Counted from the stretch's first letter, positions 35,781 through 48,131 are shown. The stretch: 64,000 nucleotides of DNA from Ahaetulla prasina (GCF_028640845.1 NC_080542.1:67710211-67774210); one strand, 5' to 3'. Translations and numbers: made by a program. Notes: a model not told the origin generated them from the letters alone.

Positions 35781-35929
35781 TGTTTCCTAGAAATACGCAA
35801 AATAGTTTTTTTTAGAGAAGGAAATAAAAGTGCAAGGTTTCTCAGCTGACTGTACTAGCAGCCTTAATGATTAATAGATTTATAAGTGTATTAGCTTGCC
35901 CAACCAAGTTACATTCAAAAATGGGCTTC

Positions 35930-36078
35930 ACTCCTAGAGACCACGCTGATGGATTTTCTGAATGATGATCTGCTATTCCTGACTTTTCTTTCAACTCTCC
36001 AATGGTGCACTCACTGCCACCATAACTGAGCCTATCCATGACAGCAGAATTCCAATATCTAAGAGGCCACCACAAAGG

Positions 36079-36115
<37 letters not shown>

Positions 36116-36409
36116 AATCTATTCTTCAAAATACCTGAAGGCAGAAGCAATGTATGGAAACTGATCAAAGAGGGAAACAATTTAGAAATAAGGAGAAATT
36201 TCCTGAAAGTTAGAACAGTTAATACGTGAAATGTCTTGCCTTCAGAAGTTGTGGATGCTTCATCACTAGACGTTTTTTTTTTAAAAAAAATCTTGCTGCT
36301 GGTTGTCATCTTCTTTTTCCTTCTACCTTTCCTAGCATTAGAGCTTTTTCCAGAGAGCTGGATCTTCATATCATGTATACAAAGTAGAAACATTTTAGCC
36401 TGGTCATTT
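35930..36409 (+). repeat. Unclassified repeat, copy 2, left parts, with CR1 insert
   Basis: 35,930-36,037 and 36,290-36,409 match 766-960 in order; 36,038-36,285 between them is CR1. The repeat resumes at 39,232 after the large insertion. Confidence 0.5.
36038..36285 (+). pseudogene. CR1 C-terminal fragment interrupted by an in-frame (GT)n
   Basis: The frame 36,038-36,229 reads TAEFQYLRGHHKGS, then a (VC)n run, then FFKIPEGRSNVWKLIKEGNN and LEIRRNFLKVRTVN. Aligned to the CR1 at 59,684-60,034 (FQYLRDCHREEGIKLFSKAP), the (GT)n at about 36,081-36,114 sits in place of a few residues. It grew inside coding sequence without breaking the frame. The fragment is too short to be functional. Confidence 0.7.
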
Positions 36410-37022
36410 TTTTACATGTTTTTATTTTATTCCATACAAAGTTAAAATACAAAATACAAAAAAAAATAAATCAAAAAGACAAAAAAAAACACAAAACACA
36501 GAATAAAGCATTAAAAAAGTGCATCAAAAAAGACATTATATAGATATTATTCCCTCTGGTTGAATACTGATTAATATATTACTACATTAGTTCCCACCCC
36601 TTGCAAAACAAGCCTTCCCAAAAATTTTAAACTACTAAATCTATTTGCAACTTGTTGACCTGTTTTCTATATGTTATATTACTGACCAAATAATTAACAG
36701 GAAAATCAATATTAGTGAAGCAAAACAAAATTAAAGTTTCAAAATTCTCAGTTAGCATACCGTTATTGTAATCCACTTGTAGAAAATTTACTACAGCGTT
36801 TTATCTATCCCAAATAATCCCAAAAGTTATAAACAAATTGTCTTGGGTCAAACATCCATGTTTGTTTCTTTATAGCACCTCTAGTCAATTGTCATTTAAT
36901 TAAATACAATACATTCAGTCTCCAAAGTAGGTCTATCTTCTGATCCAAATGTAAGCAAAAATAACTGCCAATTAACTAATAAATCCATCCAGTCTCCTTC
37001 AGATTTTGTAGAGATCTGGAAT

Positions 37023-38317
37023 CAGTGGTGAAATTCCAAAAATTCCCCTAGCAGTTCTGTGGGTGTAGCTTGGTGCGCATGGCTTGGTTGTCATATCACC
37101 AGGCAGGCATGGCTTGGTGGTCATGTGGGCATGGCTATACAACTGACACACACAATGTAAAAGCAGTTGGACTTCACACAAAATGGCCCCTGCAACAAGC
37201 AGGAATTTCATAGAGAGCTCAAAAACAAACTATCACTTTACACAAAAATAACACAAAAACTGCACAACTTACTCACACATAATGCAAAAGCAGCTGGATT
37301 TCACACAAAATGGCCCCTGTAACAAGCAGGAACCTCACAGACAATCAGGCATAGCTGATTGTCTCAGAGCTGATCGGTAGTAAAAAAGTGCTAAAAAAAA
37401 GTAAAAAAAAAGTTCCAAGGATTGCCCAGCACAGCTGATTGTCATATTTTATTTATTTATTTTTATTTATAATCCAATTTCTATACCGCCCTTCTCCCAA
37501 AGGACTCAGGGCGGTTTACAGCCATATTAAAAACACACAAAAAAACATAATATAAATAACAAATTTAAAAACATTTAAAACAAATATATTAATTGGCCAA
37601 AATTACTAAAACGGTCTCTGAAATGCCCATCAGGTCCGCCCCCACTTCTTGAATAAGATCAGCTATGAGGGGGGCCTTATTCACGACGGACCTGGCATTG
37701 CACAGCATCAGCCGAAGGTCTAGGTTCCTGGAGGCATAGCCACTCGGGGAACGAGGAAAGCCTGGGGGCCCGAAGCACGCAACCGCTTGTAAACAGCGAG
37801 ACCGTGCTCCCCGAACATGATATTAGCCCCTGCTTCTGCCATACCTGCCCCTCCCTCTTACCGTGCCGATGGAAACGCCCGTAGATGGTTGAGTTTTAAC
37901 CTCCTCAGCTACCTCCGTATCAAGAACCTCCAAATCAGGAACCTTGGAAGGGACCAGCCTAACCCCCTGTGGGTGTCCCCCTCCACCCAACCCACCCTTT
38001 AAAAACCCATTTGATGATTTAGTTAAAAATTTCTGAAAGCATCTGTTTAAAAAACCCCTTAAACCCCTCTTAGAAGCATGCAACCTCTCGGGATTCCAAA
38101 ATCCGTCATCAAGGAAGGCCCTCGATAGAGCAGAGGGCCACGCCCGCGAGAGGGGGGCATCTCACAGTGCAAAAAGTTGGTACGGCATATAGCTGATTGT
38201 CAGAACTTTTTTTTTTTACCTTCTAAAGCATTTTTTTACTACTGGTTCGGGCAAATGGTAGCATTTTTTACTACCGGTTTGGACAAACCGGCCCGAACCG
38301 GTAGCATTTTACCCCTG
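37023..38317. mobile_element. hAT-type element with 8-bp TSD and nested LINE
   Basis: It begins CAGTGGTGAAATTCC and ends GGTAGCATTTTACCCCTG; TCTGGAAT flanks both sides (37,015-37,022 and 38,318-38,325). The left part has GTTCTGTGGGTGTAGCTTGG and TTGGTGGTCATGTGGG blocks. The right part has two ACCGGT-type blocks facing the end. A LINE derivative occupies 37,445-38,190. Confidence 0.85.
37445..38190 (-). mobile_element. Internally deleted LINE: endonuclease start joined to 3' tail
   Basis: AGCTGATTGTCA flanks it on both sides (37,433-37,444 and 38,191-38,202). On the minus strand it starts with about 400 bp of 5' sequence. The first endonuclease block follows ([20 protein letters not shown], then [13 protein letters not shown], about 37,610-37,730), and then directly the 3' tail with the CGCCCTGAGTCCTTTGGG hairpin and (ATAA)n end at 37,450-37,530. 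The rest of the endonuclease and all RT are missing. Because the target duplication is outside both ends, the deletion predates or accompanied insertion. Confidence 0.75.
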
Positions 38318-39344
38318 TCTGGAATCTGTCTTTTTTCCCTTACAGTCAAGGCCATAAGAATAAAGAGTATGAAGACTTAAACTTCAGAACAGCAGGTAAA
38401 ATTGGAACGTCAAATGAAATCAACTTTGCTGGTTCTCCATCCATGAGGCTATATCTTTGATCTGGGATCTGATCTGATCCAAGTTCTTCATCCACATCCA
38501 AAGATAAAGCTTCAGATTTTGACATTATTTTAAGAATCATTAAAGTTTGATCAAGCTTTTGAGAGAGGAATCCAGCCAGGAGCTGCACATCTCCCCACCT
38601 TCCTTTCTTATACTTCAGATACTGTTTAGCCATCTTAAATTGTGAAACTTTGTCAGGGAACAAAGAACAAAAAAAAGTATGTTTGCCTCTATATTTCGAT
38701 CCAAGATTATAAGAAAAGTTCAATAGAAATAAGCTCCAGGTGTTTTGCAAATTCAAAAGATACAGAATCTAGTGGTGAGACCCTGAAAACTCTTCATTGA
38801 CATCCTGAATGTTACTATGCTTTCCATACAGAAGAGAGAGCAGTTATCCAGGACAACATATATCAAAAGTAAAAAAGAGAAAAATAAAGAGTCCACCAAG
38901 GGGTTGAAATAAATCAGCCTTTAACACAATAAGCAAACTAAAACCATGAAGTTGAAAAGTGGAAGTTAAAATTCCTGTCTGTTTAGAAAACGAAACTACT
39001 TGACAGGAAGATGGATAAGTAGTTAATTTTTCAACCATTTCCAGAGGGAATTGGAATCTTCAAAATCCCCCTTGCTCACTGGGTCCATGTTCAGTCCAAA
39101 AATCATCTTGGGTCATTCCTAGGTGCTCCCATTCAAAACCAGGGAACAGCACTGCCAAAGATCCCAGTTTTAGCAGTGAAATCAGCAGACTGTTGGTAAG
39201 AGAAAAAAGAAACTCTTACCATGAAAGGGCCAGCCTGGTCATTTCTGTTTTGACTGAAAACTTTTATTCATTGATTTGTTCAATGATCCAACAGTTTGTT
39301 TTCTTGGATATTCATTACATTCTTAGGATTCTTCTCCAACACTA

Positions 39345-41139
39345 AAATTCAAACGTGTCACTACATTTTCTGTCTTGCTTCTTGAGAGTTTATCTTTTGC
39401 TTCCAGCCACAGGGAATGCTGTGGCTTGCCCCCTTCTGATCTTTGTTGGTATTGACTAATCATGGCATCTGAATATATTTCCCAGGGTCTTCATGGCTAC
39501 CCTATCAAGTGCATATTACTTGACTGCTTATTCCTATGCTGTTGTTCCATTAATATATGAATAAAAATGGTGTACCAAATGTCAGACCTTTGGACTAATT
39601 ACAATGTGTTTTTCTTAGACAAAAACTTTACTGTACCTAGGAATGTTCAAAAGTCATGCACCAAGTAAAGAAGAATTCAGAAGAAAATGGCAGCCACTTC
39701 AACATTTCATATAATTTATATAATAAATTGTCCATGGCCATTTACATATGGTGCAGTATGTATTGTAGAAGCTCAAAGTTATATGTTCTCATTCCACGTA
39801 TCTAGGAGTACACTGAAGTAGATATTCTTGTAAATAAAATAATGATCAACACTCACCAAGGTAGTTCTGTTATTTCATACAAAAGTATATTTTGGTACTT
39901 TAAAGCCTAACAAATTTACTTTTTCTGTACCATACTTTTGCATAGTGGACACATTTATCATAAGATGATTTTTCTGTTTTTTAAGGTTATTCTTGTTGAT
40001 TAATAATGGAAAACTTTTCTCATGAACATGAAGCAAACAAATCATTGAGAAACATTAGGGAAAACTATTCAGTGATTATTGATTTAGTCATGACTTTCTT
40101 TTTATACATAAAATGTCACTTGCCATGATATTCCTAAAGAAATAGCAAGGTGATGATGACAACCATGTGGTTATGTAGTTTTCTTCATGATAATATGAAA
40201 AGAGTTTGTTATTGCTTCCTTTTAGCAATTTTGGAGACCTTCAAGGGCCCGATGGTTCTGCCATTCAAATACTAATCAAATTTTCATTATCTTTTTGTTC
40301 CCATCTTGACAAAAGAGAAAAGAGGTAAGAGGAACAAGAAAAATATTCTGTGCATACAGCTCCCCACCCCCCACCCCCGCTCCACAGTCAATACTTTAAT
40401 GGATAAGAAAAAAAATTGCAATAGTATACTTGTATTTTCTCCTGAAGATCAGTTAAAGGGTTTGTTCATGTATGTATTATTTCAGCAGATGGCAGCATCA
40501 GGCTGACCTTGTATGGGCTCAGAAACTAAACTGTGACAGGCATGGTTAATACTTAAAATGGGGGATTACCAGGGAATCCTATAGTGATGGAGGCTAGACT
40601 AGGAAATTATAAAAACTTTTCAGGATGGCAACCCACTTCAGTATTACTTCCCAGTATACTACATGCCATGACCATGTTCATGAAGTTACCAGGAATCAAA
40701 CTCTTCTTGAAAAAGACTTTTTATATTGCAAATAAATCCAGAAAAACACACAGGGATCAGATAGCCTCACATTACACACAACACATCAACAAACACAGAG
40801 AGATGCAAACATACTTTGCAAGAGTTAATATGGACTGGGAAAGAGAACAGAATCACAAAATCTTTTTCATTCACACAAAGCTATTAAAAATGGAGACAGG
40901 TGGAACAATAAGTTCATTAGACAAACCAGCCATGTCTCTTCAAAAGGTTAAAGCAGCCACATCTGAAAGTTTCTATAACTGCTCCAAAGCTTGTTTCTGG
41001 TTGTCCATGCATTAATCTGTATACAGAAGCACTTTACTTTTCTGCAGTCCTAGCAGAACTATCATTTGCATGCAAATATATGCACTTACAAGTGGTATAG
41101 TTTCTTTGGAAAGGCTGTGGCTATTTTAAAGCTTTAAGA
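39345..41139. other. Unassigned DNA
   Basis: No repeat or gene I can name. A 143-codon open frame at 40,584-41,015 shows no domain motif and lies in ordinary-looking sequence; I treat it as chance. Confidence 0.45.
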
Positions 41140-41273
41140 CAGGGGTGTCAAACTGGCAGCCCATGGGCCAGATGTGTTATGTGCAGGCCACACCCACCCC
41201 AGCCCCACAAAGGCAAAAAAAGTTGTGATAGATCTCGATACGTCACGTGACGAGATTGAGTTTGACATCCGTG
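41140..41273. mobile_element. hAT-like MITE, GTGTCAAACT family
   Basis: The ends read CAGGGGTGTCAAACTGG and GAGTTTGACATCCGTG, inverted at most positions. Flanking octamers CTTTAAGA and CATTAAGG match at 6 of 8. 134 bp, non-coding. Confidence 0.65.
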
Positions 41274-41304
41274 CATTAAGGAGTGATTCTCTAACATGAT
41301 ATTT

Positions 41305-41400
41305 TTCAACCTTAGCAACTTCAAGTAGTGTGGACATTAACTCCCCGAATACTTCTGGGAAATTCTGGAGTTGGAGTCCATACATCCTGAAGTTGCTTAG
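41305..41400. mobile_element. Palindromic MITE, diverged copy
   Basis: AGCAACTTCAAGTAGTGTGGAC on the left is matched by the inverted GTCCATACATCCTGAAGTTGCT on the right, the same family as 35,665-35,780. Confidence 0.65.
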
Positions 41401-42839
41401 ATCAAGAGATGTTACAGTAACACACTTTGCAAATAGTGTGGGATGCTTTCCACAGTTCCTAGATATAATTTTTCTCTTTTTTATATGAATTAGAAGTATA
41501 AGGTTTTATCAAGCCTTACAAACATGAATATTTCTTTTTCTCATGCTGTTCAAGTGTGTGTGATGTGCTACATGCATACTTAAATTTAGAGCAGTAGGTT
41601 GCTATATTACATGTTTGAATCTCTAATAGAAAAAGTTGGAAGGTAGTTTTTTATAATTTGTTTTTATTTTGTCACCTTTTAAATTTCCTCCCTGTTTTTA
41701 CCCTTCCCAATTTCTCCCTTTTGTATTATTTTGTATTTTATTATTCTTTTGAAATTCAGCAAAATTATTTTTAAAAGTGTGTGGTCTATGTTTTTTTAGC
41801 ATGATTTTTAAGGAATATTTGTAAATGTCATGACATAAGGATACACTTCAGTGGCTGTTGCCAAACCATCGAGCCAAGACTAATACTAGTGCTACAGGTA
41901 ATTTTTTGAAGAACCAGAATAGAATGGGGAAAAAACCTTCAAGCCATCCCAAAACAGTAATTACAGGCCTGGCACCTTCCTAATGAAATAATAGGTTGCA
42001 TCTTAATCTAAGAAAGAACATGCAAGGTCATCATTTTCTGAAAACCCCATTTATGAAACACCAGTATTCATTCCTTGTGGCCAGATGAAGTCTTCTCTAT
42101 GGGAATCACACAATAGTCTTAAGTGTTCCCAACCTAAAATACTTCATATTATTTTGAGCACTCTGTACAATTCTAGCAGAGTTACCCATCAAGAGTCTTT
42201 TAGTTGCAGTACTTCAGAAATAAAGCAGCCTGACTTACTTGGATAGGCAGAAATTGGGACAATCCATTCACAGTATTAAAAGTCCCTCATTACCCTCTGG
42301 CTGACCTTTAAAAGTGTGGTTTCTCTTCAGCATTTCCATGAATTACCTTTAAAAGGTTTTCTTCCTTCTTCTAAGGCACAATGATTGACTGTATGATTCA
42401 GGGTGTTTTCGCCCTTCTTTCGTAAGCACAAGTTATTCTTGTTTGCAGAGATAGTTAGAATAAAAAGGAATATTTGGAAAAATGATTAATAATAACAGCT
42501 AATAATGTATTTTTATTTGTGTCTTTTCTTTCTTATGAATGCCAGTTTTATAACTGAATGGTTGGATTTGGAAAGCAAATCTTTTGGTGTGCCAACCATT
42601 TTATTTCTACAAGAGGCTCAGTGTCAATAAGGCTTCCAATTAAATAAGTCGCATATTTTCATTTATTGTAGGAAGTATTATGGGGGGGTGGCTTCTGCTT
42701 CTTTTATCCTTCCCATCTATCCAGCAAGGAGGTCATTGGATTTCTCTTATAGTTCATATTATTTTGTATTATGTATTTCATATTATTCTGATAGTGGATG
42801 CAAAGGAAAAGTCAACCAATAAACACAACAGCCCAAATT
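41401..42839. other. Unassigned AT-rich DNA
   Basis: No coding or named repeat signal seen. Confidence 0.45.
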
Positions 42840-44320
42840 TTTATTTTTTTAAATTTTATTTAGTTTGTCGAACATGTACAAGATAACAGGTATAGGTATA
42901 AACATGGACAAGGAATGAATACAAATGGGGACAGTAGGACAGGGATGGTAGGCACGCTGGTGCGCTTATGCACACCCCCTTTACAAATCTCTTAGGAATG
43001 GGATGAGGTCCACGGTAGACAGTTTAAGGCTGAAACTATGGGGGTTAGAGGATGTAACAACTGAGTCGGGTAGAGCATTTCAGGTGCTGACCACTCGGTT
43101 GCTAAAGTTGTATTTTCTGCAATCAAGTTTGGAGTGATTTACCTTGAGTTTGTATCTATTGTTTACCGTATATTGTTGAGGTTGAAGCTTAAGTAGTCAT
43201 TGACAGGACATTGTAGCAGACAATTTTGTGTAGTATGCTTAGATCAGAGCATAGGCAGCGCAGTTCCAGGTTGTCCAAGCCCAAAATTTCGAGCCTGGTG
43301 GCATAAGGGATTCTATTGTGAGCAGAGGAGTTTACTCTTTTCATGAAATATCTCTGGACCTGCTTTATTGTATTAATGTCAGATATACAGAGTGGATTCC
43401 AGGCAGATGAGCTGTACTCAAGAATTGGTCTGGCAAACGTTTTGTATGCCCTAGTTTGCAGTACAATGTTACCAGCGAAGAAGCTTCGCAAGATTAGGTT
43501 AATAACTCTTAATGCCTTTTTGGCATTACAGTGAGCTCTGGGTCTTAAATTATTTGAGATGAGTACTCCTAGGTCCTTGACAGAGTGAGGGTCATCTATG
43601 AGGTCATATCTGCCCAGCTTGTATTTGGTGTTCTGATTTTTGTTGCCAGTGTATAGGACAGAGCATTTGTTAGTTGAGATTTGGAGTTGCCAATTGCACT
43701 ACCATTCTGACAGATAGCCAAGGTCGCTTTGTAGGGCAGCAGCATTGTCGGTGCTGTTAAATAGTTTTACATCATCAGCAAAGAGGATGCAGCTGCTTGT
43801 GATATGATCGCAAAGGTCATTTATGTGAAGCAGAAAGAGTGTGGGTCCTAAAACGCTGCCTTGGGGGACACCACTATTAACTGCTGCTGAGTTTGATAGG
43901 GCGCTCCCTATTTGACTACTTGTTGCCTGTTTGACGGGAACATGGCTATCCACTTGTGCAGTGATCCAGAAATGCCATAAGAGCTTAATTTTAACAGTAG
44001 GTTGTCATGTACTACTGAATCAAAGGCTTTGCAGAAGTCTAGGTAAATTGCGTCTATTGCTTTACCCTAGTCGAGTTGTATGGTCCAAATGTTTCTGCAG
44101 TATAGGAGTTGCAGATTACAGGACAATTTTTTTCCTGTAACCAAAATGCTTGTTAGAAAACAGGTTGTTTGTCTCTAAGTGGAGGGTGATGGATTGGTTT
44201 ATAATTGATTCCATGACACAACACAGTGAGATTGGTCTGTAATTTTCTATTAGGCTAGGGTCTCCCTTTTTGAAGATAGGTATGACCATGGCTAATGACC
44301 ATAGGTCGGGCAAGGAGCTG

Positions 44321-44778
44321 TGTCAGGTATGCCTCCTTTCAGTACTCAAGAAAGAAAAACCCTGACTCCATTTTCATAGATAAAGGTACTTTTACTGAGT
44401 ATGAACTGAATGCAATCAAAGAAAAGCAAGGTCTGAGGCAATAGGCATAAAAATCACATATAGGAAACGTTCCCAAAACCCTCCCCCCAAGGGTCTAGTC
44501 AGGATTATCCAATCCACATTCCCCCAGGGGGTCATGTAGGGTGCAGCTTCAGATGGCCCCATCCTTCTGGTATGCCCGGACGGTTGACCTTGACTGGTTA
44601 TCAGCACGCCTCCCAGCTGCAGAGAAAATGCTGAGGAAACGTTCCTCCAATTTACTCCCTATTACAAGACATCTCCACCAGCTCGCTTCCCTGCTCCTCC
44701 ATAACCAAGACAACTCCCCCGTTACCCCGTTACAATGGCAGCCATAGCAATCAATCAATATAAGAGTGGAGGCTGACA
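44321..44778. mobile_element. Solo LTR inside the LINE
   Basis: The 458-bp segment starts TGTCAG and ends CTGACA, flanked by near-identical 5-mers AGCTG (44,316-44,320) and AACTG (44,779-44,783). The LINE RT reading resumes on both sides. The TG...CA ends and short duplication are typical of an LTR left by recombination between two LTRs. Orientation and family (ERV or Gypsy) are not determined. Confidence 0.65.
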
Positions 44779-46004
44779 AACTGGTTCTGAAAGATACCTC
44801 ACAGATTGTGCTTAGAAATTCAGCTATGGTATTGGAAAGCTTTTTCAAGAAGTAGGCACATAATCCATCAGGGCCAATATATAGAGATGGTTTTAGGTTG
44901 AATAATGCCATTTTGATGTTATTTACTGTATGACTAGGAACCATGGGGCTGAAGCCATTGCTGTTGACAAAGATTGAACTGAAGAACATGTTGAAGAGGT
45001 TGGCCTTAAAGGCTTACAGTCTTCCCTGTTAGGTCCTTTTAGTGGTGGGATGGTTTTAGAGTCTTTACATTTGGCATTTATGAAATTATAAAAGGCTTGG
45101 GTGGATTTCAAGTGTAATAGCTCTTCCTCTTGTTTGCAGTGGTAATTGGTGCCTTCTGCCTTTTTCTGGTGGCATAGTGTTTTGTAGTGGCTTTTAAAGT
45201 TGGCTATGTAGCCAATTTTGTTTTTTCGCCAAAGATATATTTTTTTTATTGAAGCTTTCTTATTGTTATGGGTAATTGGGGATTTTTTTTGGCTTTAGGT
45301 GTTATTAATGGTACATGTAGTTTGATGACTCTATTAACTGTGAGCAAAAAAGTGTTATAATTGTCTTCTGCAGTATTACAGTCAATGAATAGAAGGTGCC
45401 AATCAAGAGAGATGAGGTCGGCAGCTATGAGATCCTAGTTGGCTTTTTAAAATTATAATTTGGTGTCTCATCATTATGACCTTCTTTGCAAGGTCGTAAA
45501 TTGAGACAAAAATCAATCATGCTGTGGTCAATGTTGGAAAAAGGTTCTTTAACTTGTAGACTATAAATTGAGTTTATACTATTACAGAAGATGAGATCTA
45601 AGCAGTTGTTGAGCCTAGTGTTGTTCGTTACCAATTGATCCAGCCCCAGAGTTGTAACTGCATTGTACAGGGTTGCATGTATGTACAGGTTCAGTTGTAC
45701 ATTTGTTCAGGGTCCAATTGATAAGAGGTAAATTGAGGTCACCAAGAAAGATAAGGAGGTGCGGGCAGGAAGCTGCTCACGTTAGCAATGCAGTTAACTT
45801 GTTTGTATGATCAAGATTGTAATCAGGGGCTCTGTAACATAATAAGAAGCAAACTGTGATATTTAGGGACAGTTCACAGACAATGGTCTCAGGAAGAGCA
45901 AGCTCCTCTGTAACTTTAATCTTTTCCCGATCTAGGGACTTTTAATAGAAAATAGAAACACCACCCCCTCTATGGTTTTCACAGTCAGATTGGAAAACTT
46001 GATC

Positions 46005-46083
46005 TGTATCTTTTCCACAGTCCATTACCACAGGACGTGATGTCAAGTCACGTACTGTGGTAATGGAGTGTGGAAAGGATACA
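46005..46083. repeat. Quasi-palindrome with 36-bp arms in the LINE endonuclease
   Basis: 46,005-46,040 and 46,048-46,083 are inverted copies matching at 33 of 36 positions, separated by 7 bases (TGTCAAG). One arm is normal LINE coding sequence (leading into DQVFQSDCENHRGGG); the other is its mirror copy inserted upstream. Confidence 0.85.
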
Positions 46084-46250
46084 TTCAACTACATCTTGCA
46101 GACAAAGATAAAATCGAATAGGGCCACATTTAGTAGTAGTAGGAATTCAGGCATTTTGTTTGCGAGGCTTCTTATGTTAAGTAACTTGCATTTAAGGTCT
46201 GTAGTGGTGGACCTGGAAGAAGTTGGGAGCGTGTGTGCCTAGTTTTGATA

Positions 46251-47756
46251 GTTAGGGTGGTGGTTGTTGGGACATGAGCCACTGGTCTTGCCTTTGATAC
46301 AGTCAGTGCATTAGTCAATGTATAAGTTGGTTTCTCCTTGGTCCTGATGTGTTTTAAGCTCCAACTGCTTAAAGTAGGGAGTAATCTAATTCCTGTTTGA
46401 TTATGGAAAATGTTTTCTCTGCCTAGACCTAATCTGCATGAATGATGTGTACATTTTTACTTTTCCTGTCTGCTTCTGATGATACCTAACTGTAGCCACA
46501 TGTTGTGCAATGGTGTGGTAGATTTTTCTTGCAGGGGGACAAGGTTGGATTTGCTTCCAGATGACCTGGGAGTTGCATGCATACAACAAGAACAAATTTG
46601 TAACCACCATAACCTACTGCTTACCCACAGAACTAAAAAACAGGCCACTGCACATTACTTGAAAATATCGCTGTTTCAACCCTAAAAGGATTTCTGGTAA
46701 CGTTTAAGAAACAATGTAGATCTCTTCACAATCAGTTGTGATTGAAATTATCCTGTTCATGTGTTTGCAATTTACCTTCCAAACCAATCCATCAGAGGGC
46801 ACTACAAAAGTAATGCTAGGAACATCTGAATCTCTTTTTAAATAAACTGATTTTGGGGTTTTATTTTTAATATTTATATGCATAAAACTTTCTGTATCAG
46901 ATATTTGAATCTATTGGAAATACTAAAATTATTGGCAGTTTTATTCTGAATATATATGTGATTTCTGAATCCGTACTGCCCTGTGTAATCACAGAACATC
47001 ATCTCTGGCTTGGCCTGTTTTACTTTGTATCGTAAAATGGAATATTTTGGAAATACTTAAAACAGTCTTCAAGTTTATTGCTTGTATTATTCTTTTAATT
47101 ATTCAAACACTAGCTGGCTGTCCAGTGTAATATCTGTTTCCACATCATTTTTATAGCCAGGCATTTATAAATCCACCTTTAACTGAGATAAAATGATTTC
47201 CATTCCATAATAATTTTTAGACAAAGTCTCTCTTTAGTGGCAGATATTGCTAGTTACATTGTTAATATTAACTTCTGATTCTGTTTTTCAAAAATGTCCT
47301 TCAATTTTTCCATTGTTAGAACATTTTGCTCCATTCTGTAAATCAATTTTATATGTTCTTCCTTAACAGAAATTTTTAATTATGTCTAGTATCTAATTTT
47401 AAAAATCTTTTTTTATTATGCTTTTAAAAAAATCAAAACAAAAGCATTATAAAAATATTAAATAATATTTTATAATTAATTCCAACACTTTACACATTAA
47501 GTTCACATTAAGTTATACCCTTAATCCATTTCTAGCTTTCTAAAGTCAAAGTTTTAATAAACCTTTTTCTGTTTTATTCAATTTTTAAAAGTTTCTATGT
47601 TTGTAGTTAAAATCACTTTTAATAGGAATTGAAGGCAAACTCTCACACTATTTTCAAATATGACAAACTGGAGGTTTCTAATAGTTGAAAAGTAGTTTCA
47701 ATTACTTTTCAAGCAATTTCTGAAAGCGATTAGGAAAGAAATTATATACCTATTAT
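46251..47756. other. Unassigned AT-rich DNA
   Basis: No feature I can support. Confidence 0.45.
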
Positions 47757-47893
47757 CAGTGGTGGGATTCAGCCAGTTCGCACCACTTTGGGAGAACCGG
47801 TTGTTAACTTTCTAAGCAGTTTGGCAAACTGGTTGTTGGAAGAAATCATTAGGGCAGAGAACCGCTTGTTAAATCACTTGAATCCCACCACTG
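47757..47893. mobile_element. hAT MITE with perfect TIR and 8-bp TSD
   Basis: It starts CAGTGGTGGGATTCA and ends TTGAATCCCACCACTG. CCTATTAT flanks both sides (47,749-47,756 and 47,894-47,901). Internal GAGAACCGGTTGTTAA and its inverted counterpart lie near each end. At 137 bp this is the compact form of the family that is bloated at 32,172-33,578. Confidence 0.9.
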
Positions 47894-48131
47894 CCTATTA
47901 TCCTTTCAAAGGGACTGACCACAGCTTGAGCAAGATAATTATTATTTCATTTCCCAATGCTCAAAACCTAGCCAGAGACTACAGCTTTCAGATCCTTGTG
48001 AGGAGCAATTGTCTGGCACACTTGTGAGAAATCTCTCATCTTCTTTTTCCAGAAAGGTTCAAAGAGCTGATCTACTCCCAGTTCTTCATTCTTCACCACA
48101 ATCATTGGTTCTGCCTTTGCAGTACTGCAGA

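Larger units (their letters stand above)
36410..39231 (-). mobile_element. Non-LTR retrotransposon insertion with 13-bp TSD
   Basis: AGCCTGGTCATTT occurs directly before (36,397-36,409) and directly after (39,232-39,244) this segment. The uninterrupted site is visible in the related repeat at 766-1,015. The left end begins with a T-rich run, as expected for a minus-strand poly(A) tail. Without the hAT inserted at 37,023 it is about 1.5 kb. A 136-codon minus frame (38,346-38,756) is possibly LINE-derived but I cannot name it; L1-type is my guess. Confidence 0.65.
42840..46250 (-). pseudogene. CR1/L2-group LINE, endonuclease to 3' end, nearly full length
   Basis: Read on the minus strand from 46,250. 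Endonuclease start: LLNIRSLANKMPEFL (about 46,150-46,200). Mid endonuclease: SDCENHRGGGVSIFY (about 45,950-45,990) and LGDLNLPLINW (45,715-45,750). Endonuclease end: NNCLDLIFCNS, FSNIDHSMIDF (45,425-45,634). RT start: MVIPIFKKGDPSLIENYRPI (44,230-44,300). RT core: [19 protein letters not shown] and FADD (43,760-43,895). C-terminus: RAYKTFARPILEYSSSAWNP (43,189-43,491). Then a 3' tail to 42,840. Many frame breaks, a solo LTR (44,321-44,778) and a palindrome (46,005-46,083) disable it. It is the same family as 30,130-32,125. Confidence 0.85.

Noticed and set aside
36999..37211. Minus-strand 70-codon frame with MKFLLVAGAILCEVQLLLHC start resembling a signal peptide
   Set aside because: It lies inside a hAT element with an 8-bp target duplication; the hydrophobic start is a by-product of the repeat.
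40584..41015. 143-codon open frame in otherwise unassigned DNA
   Set aside because: No domain, no repeats or cysteine pattern, and no neighbouring exon-like sequence; length is within chance expectation for 64 kb.
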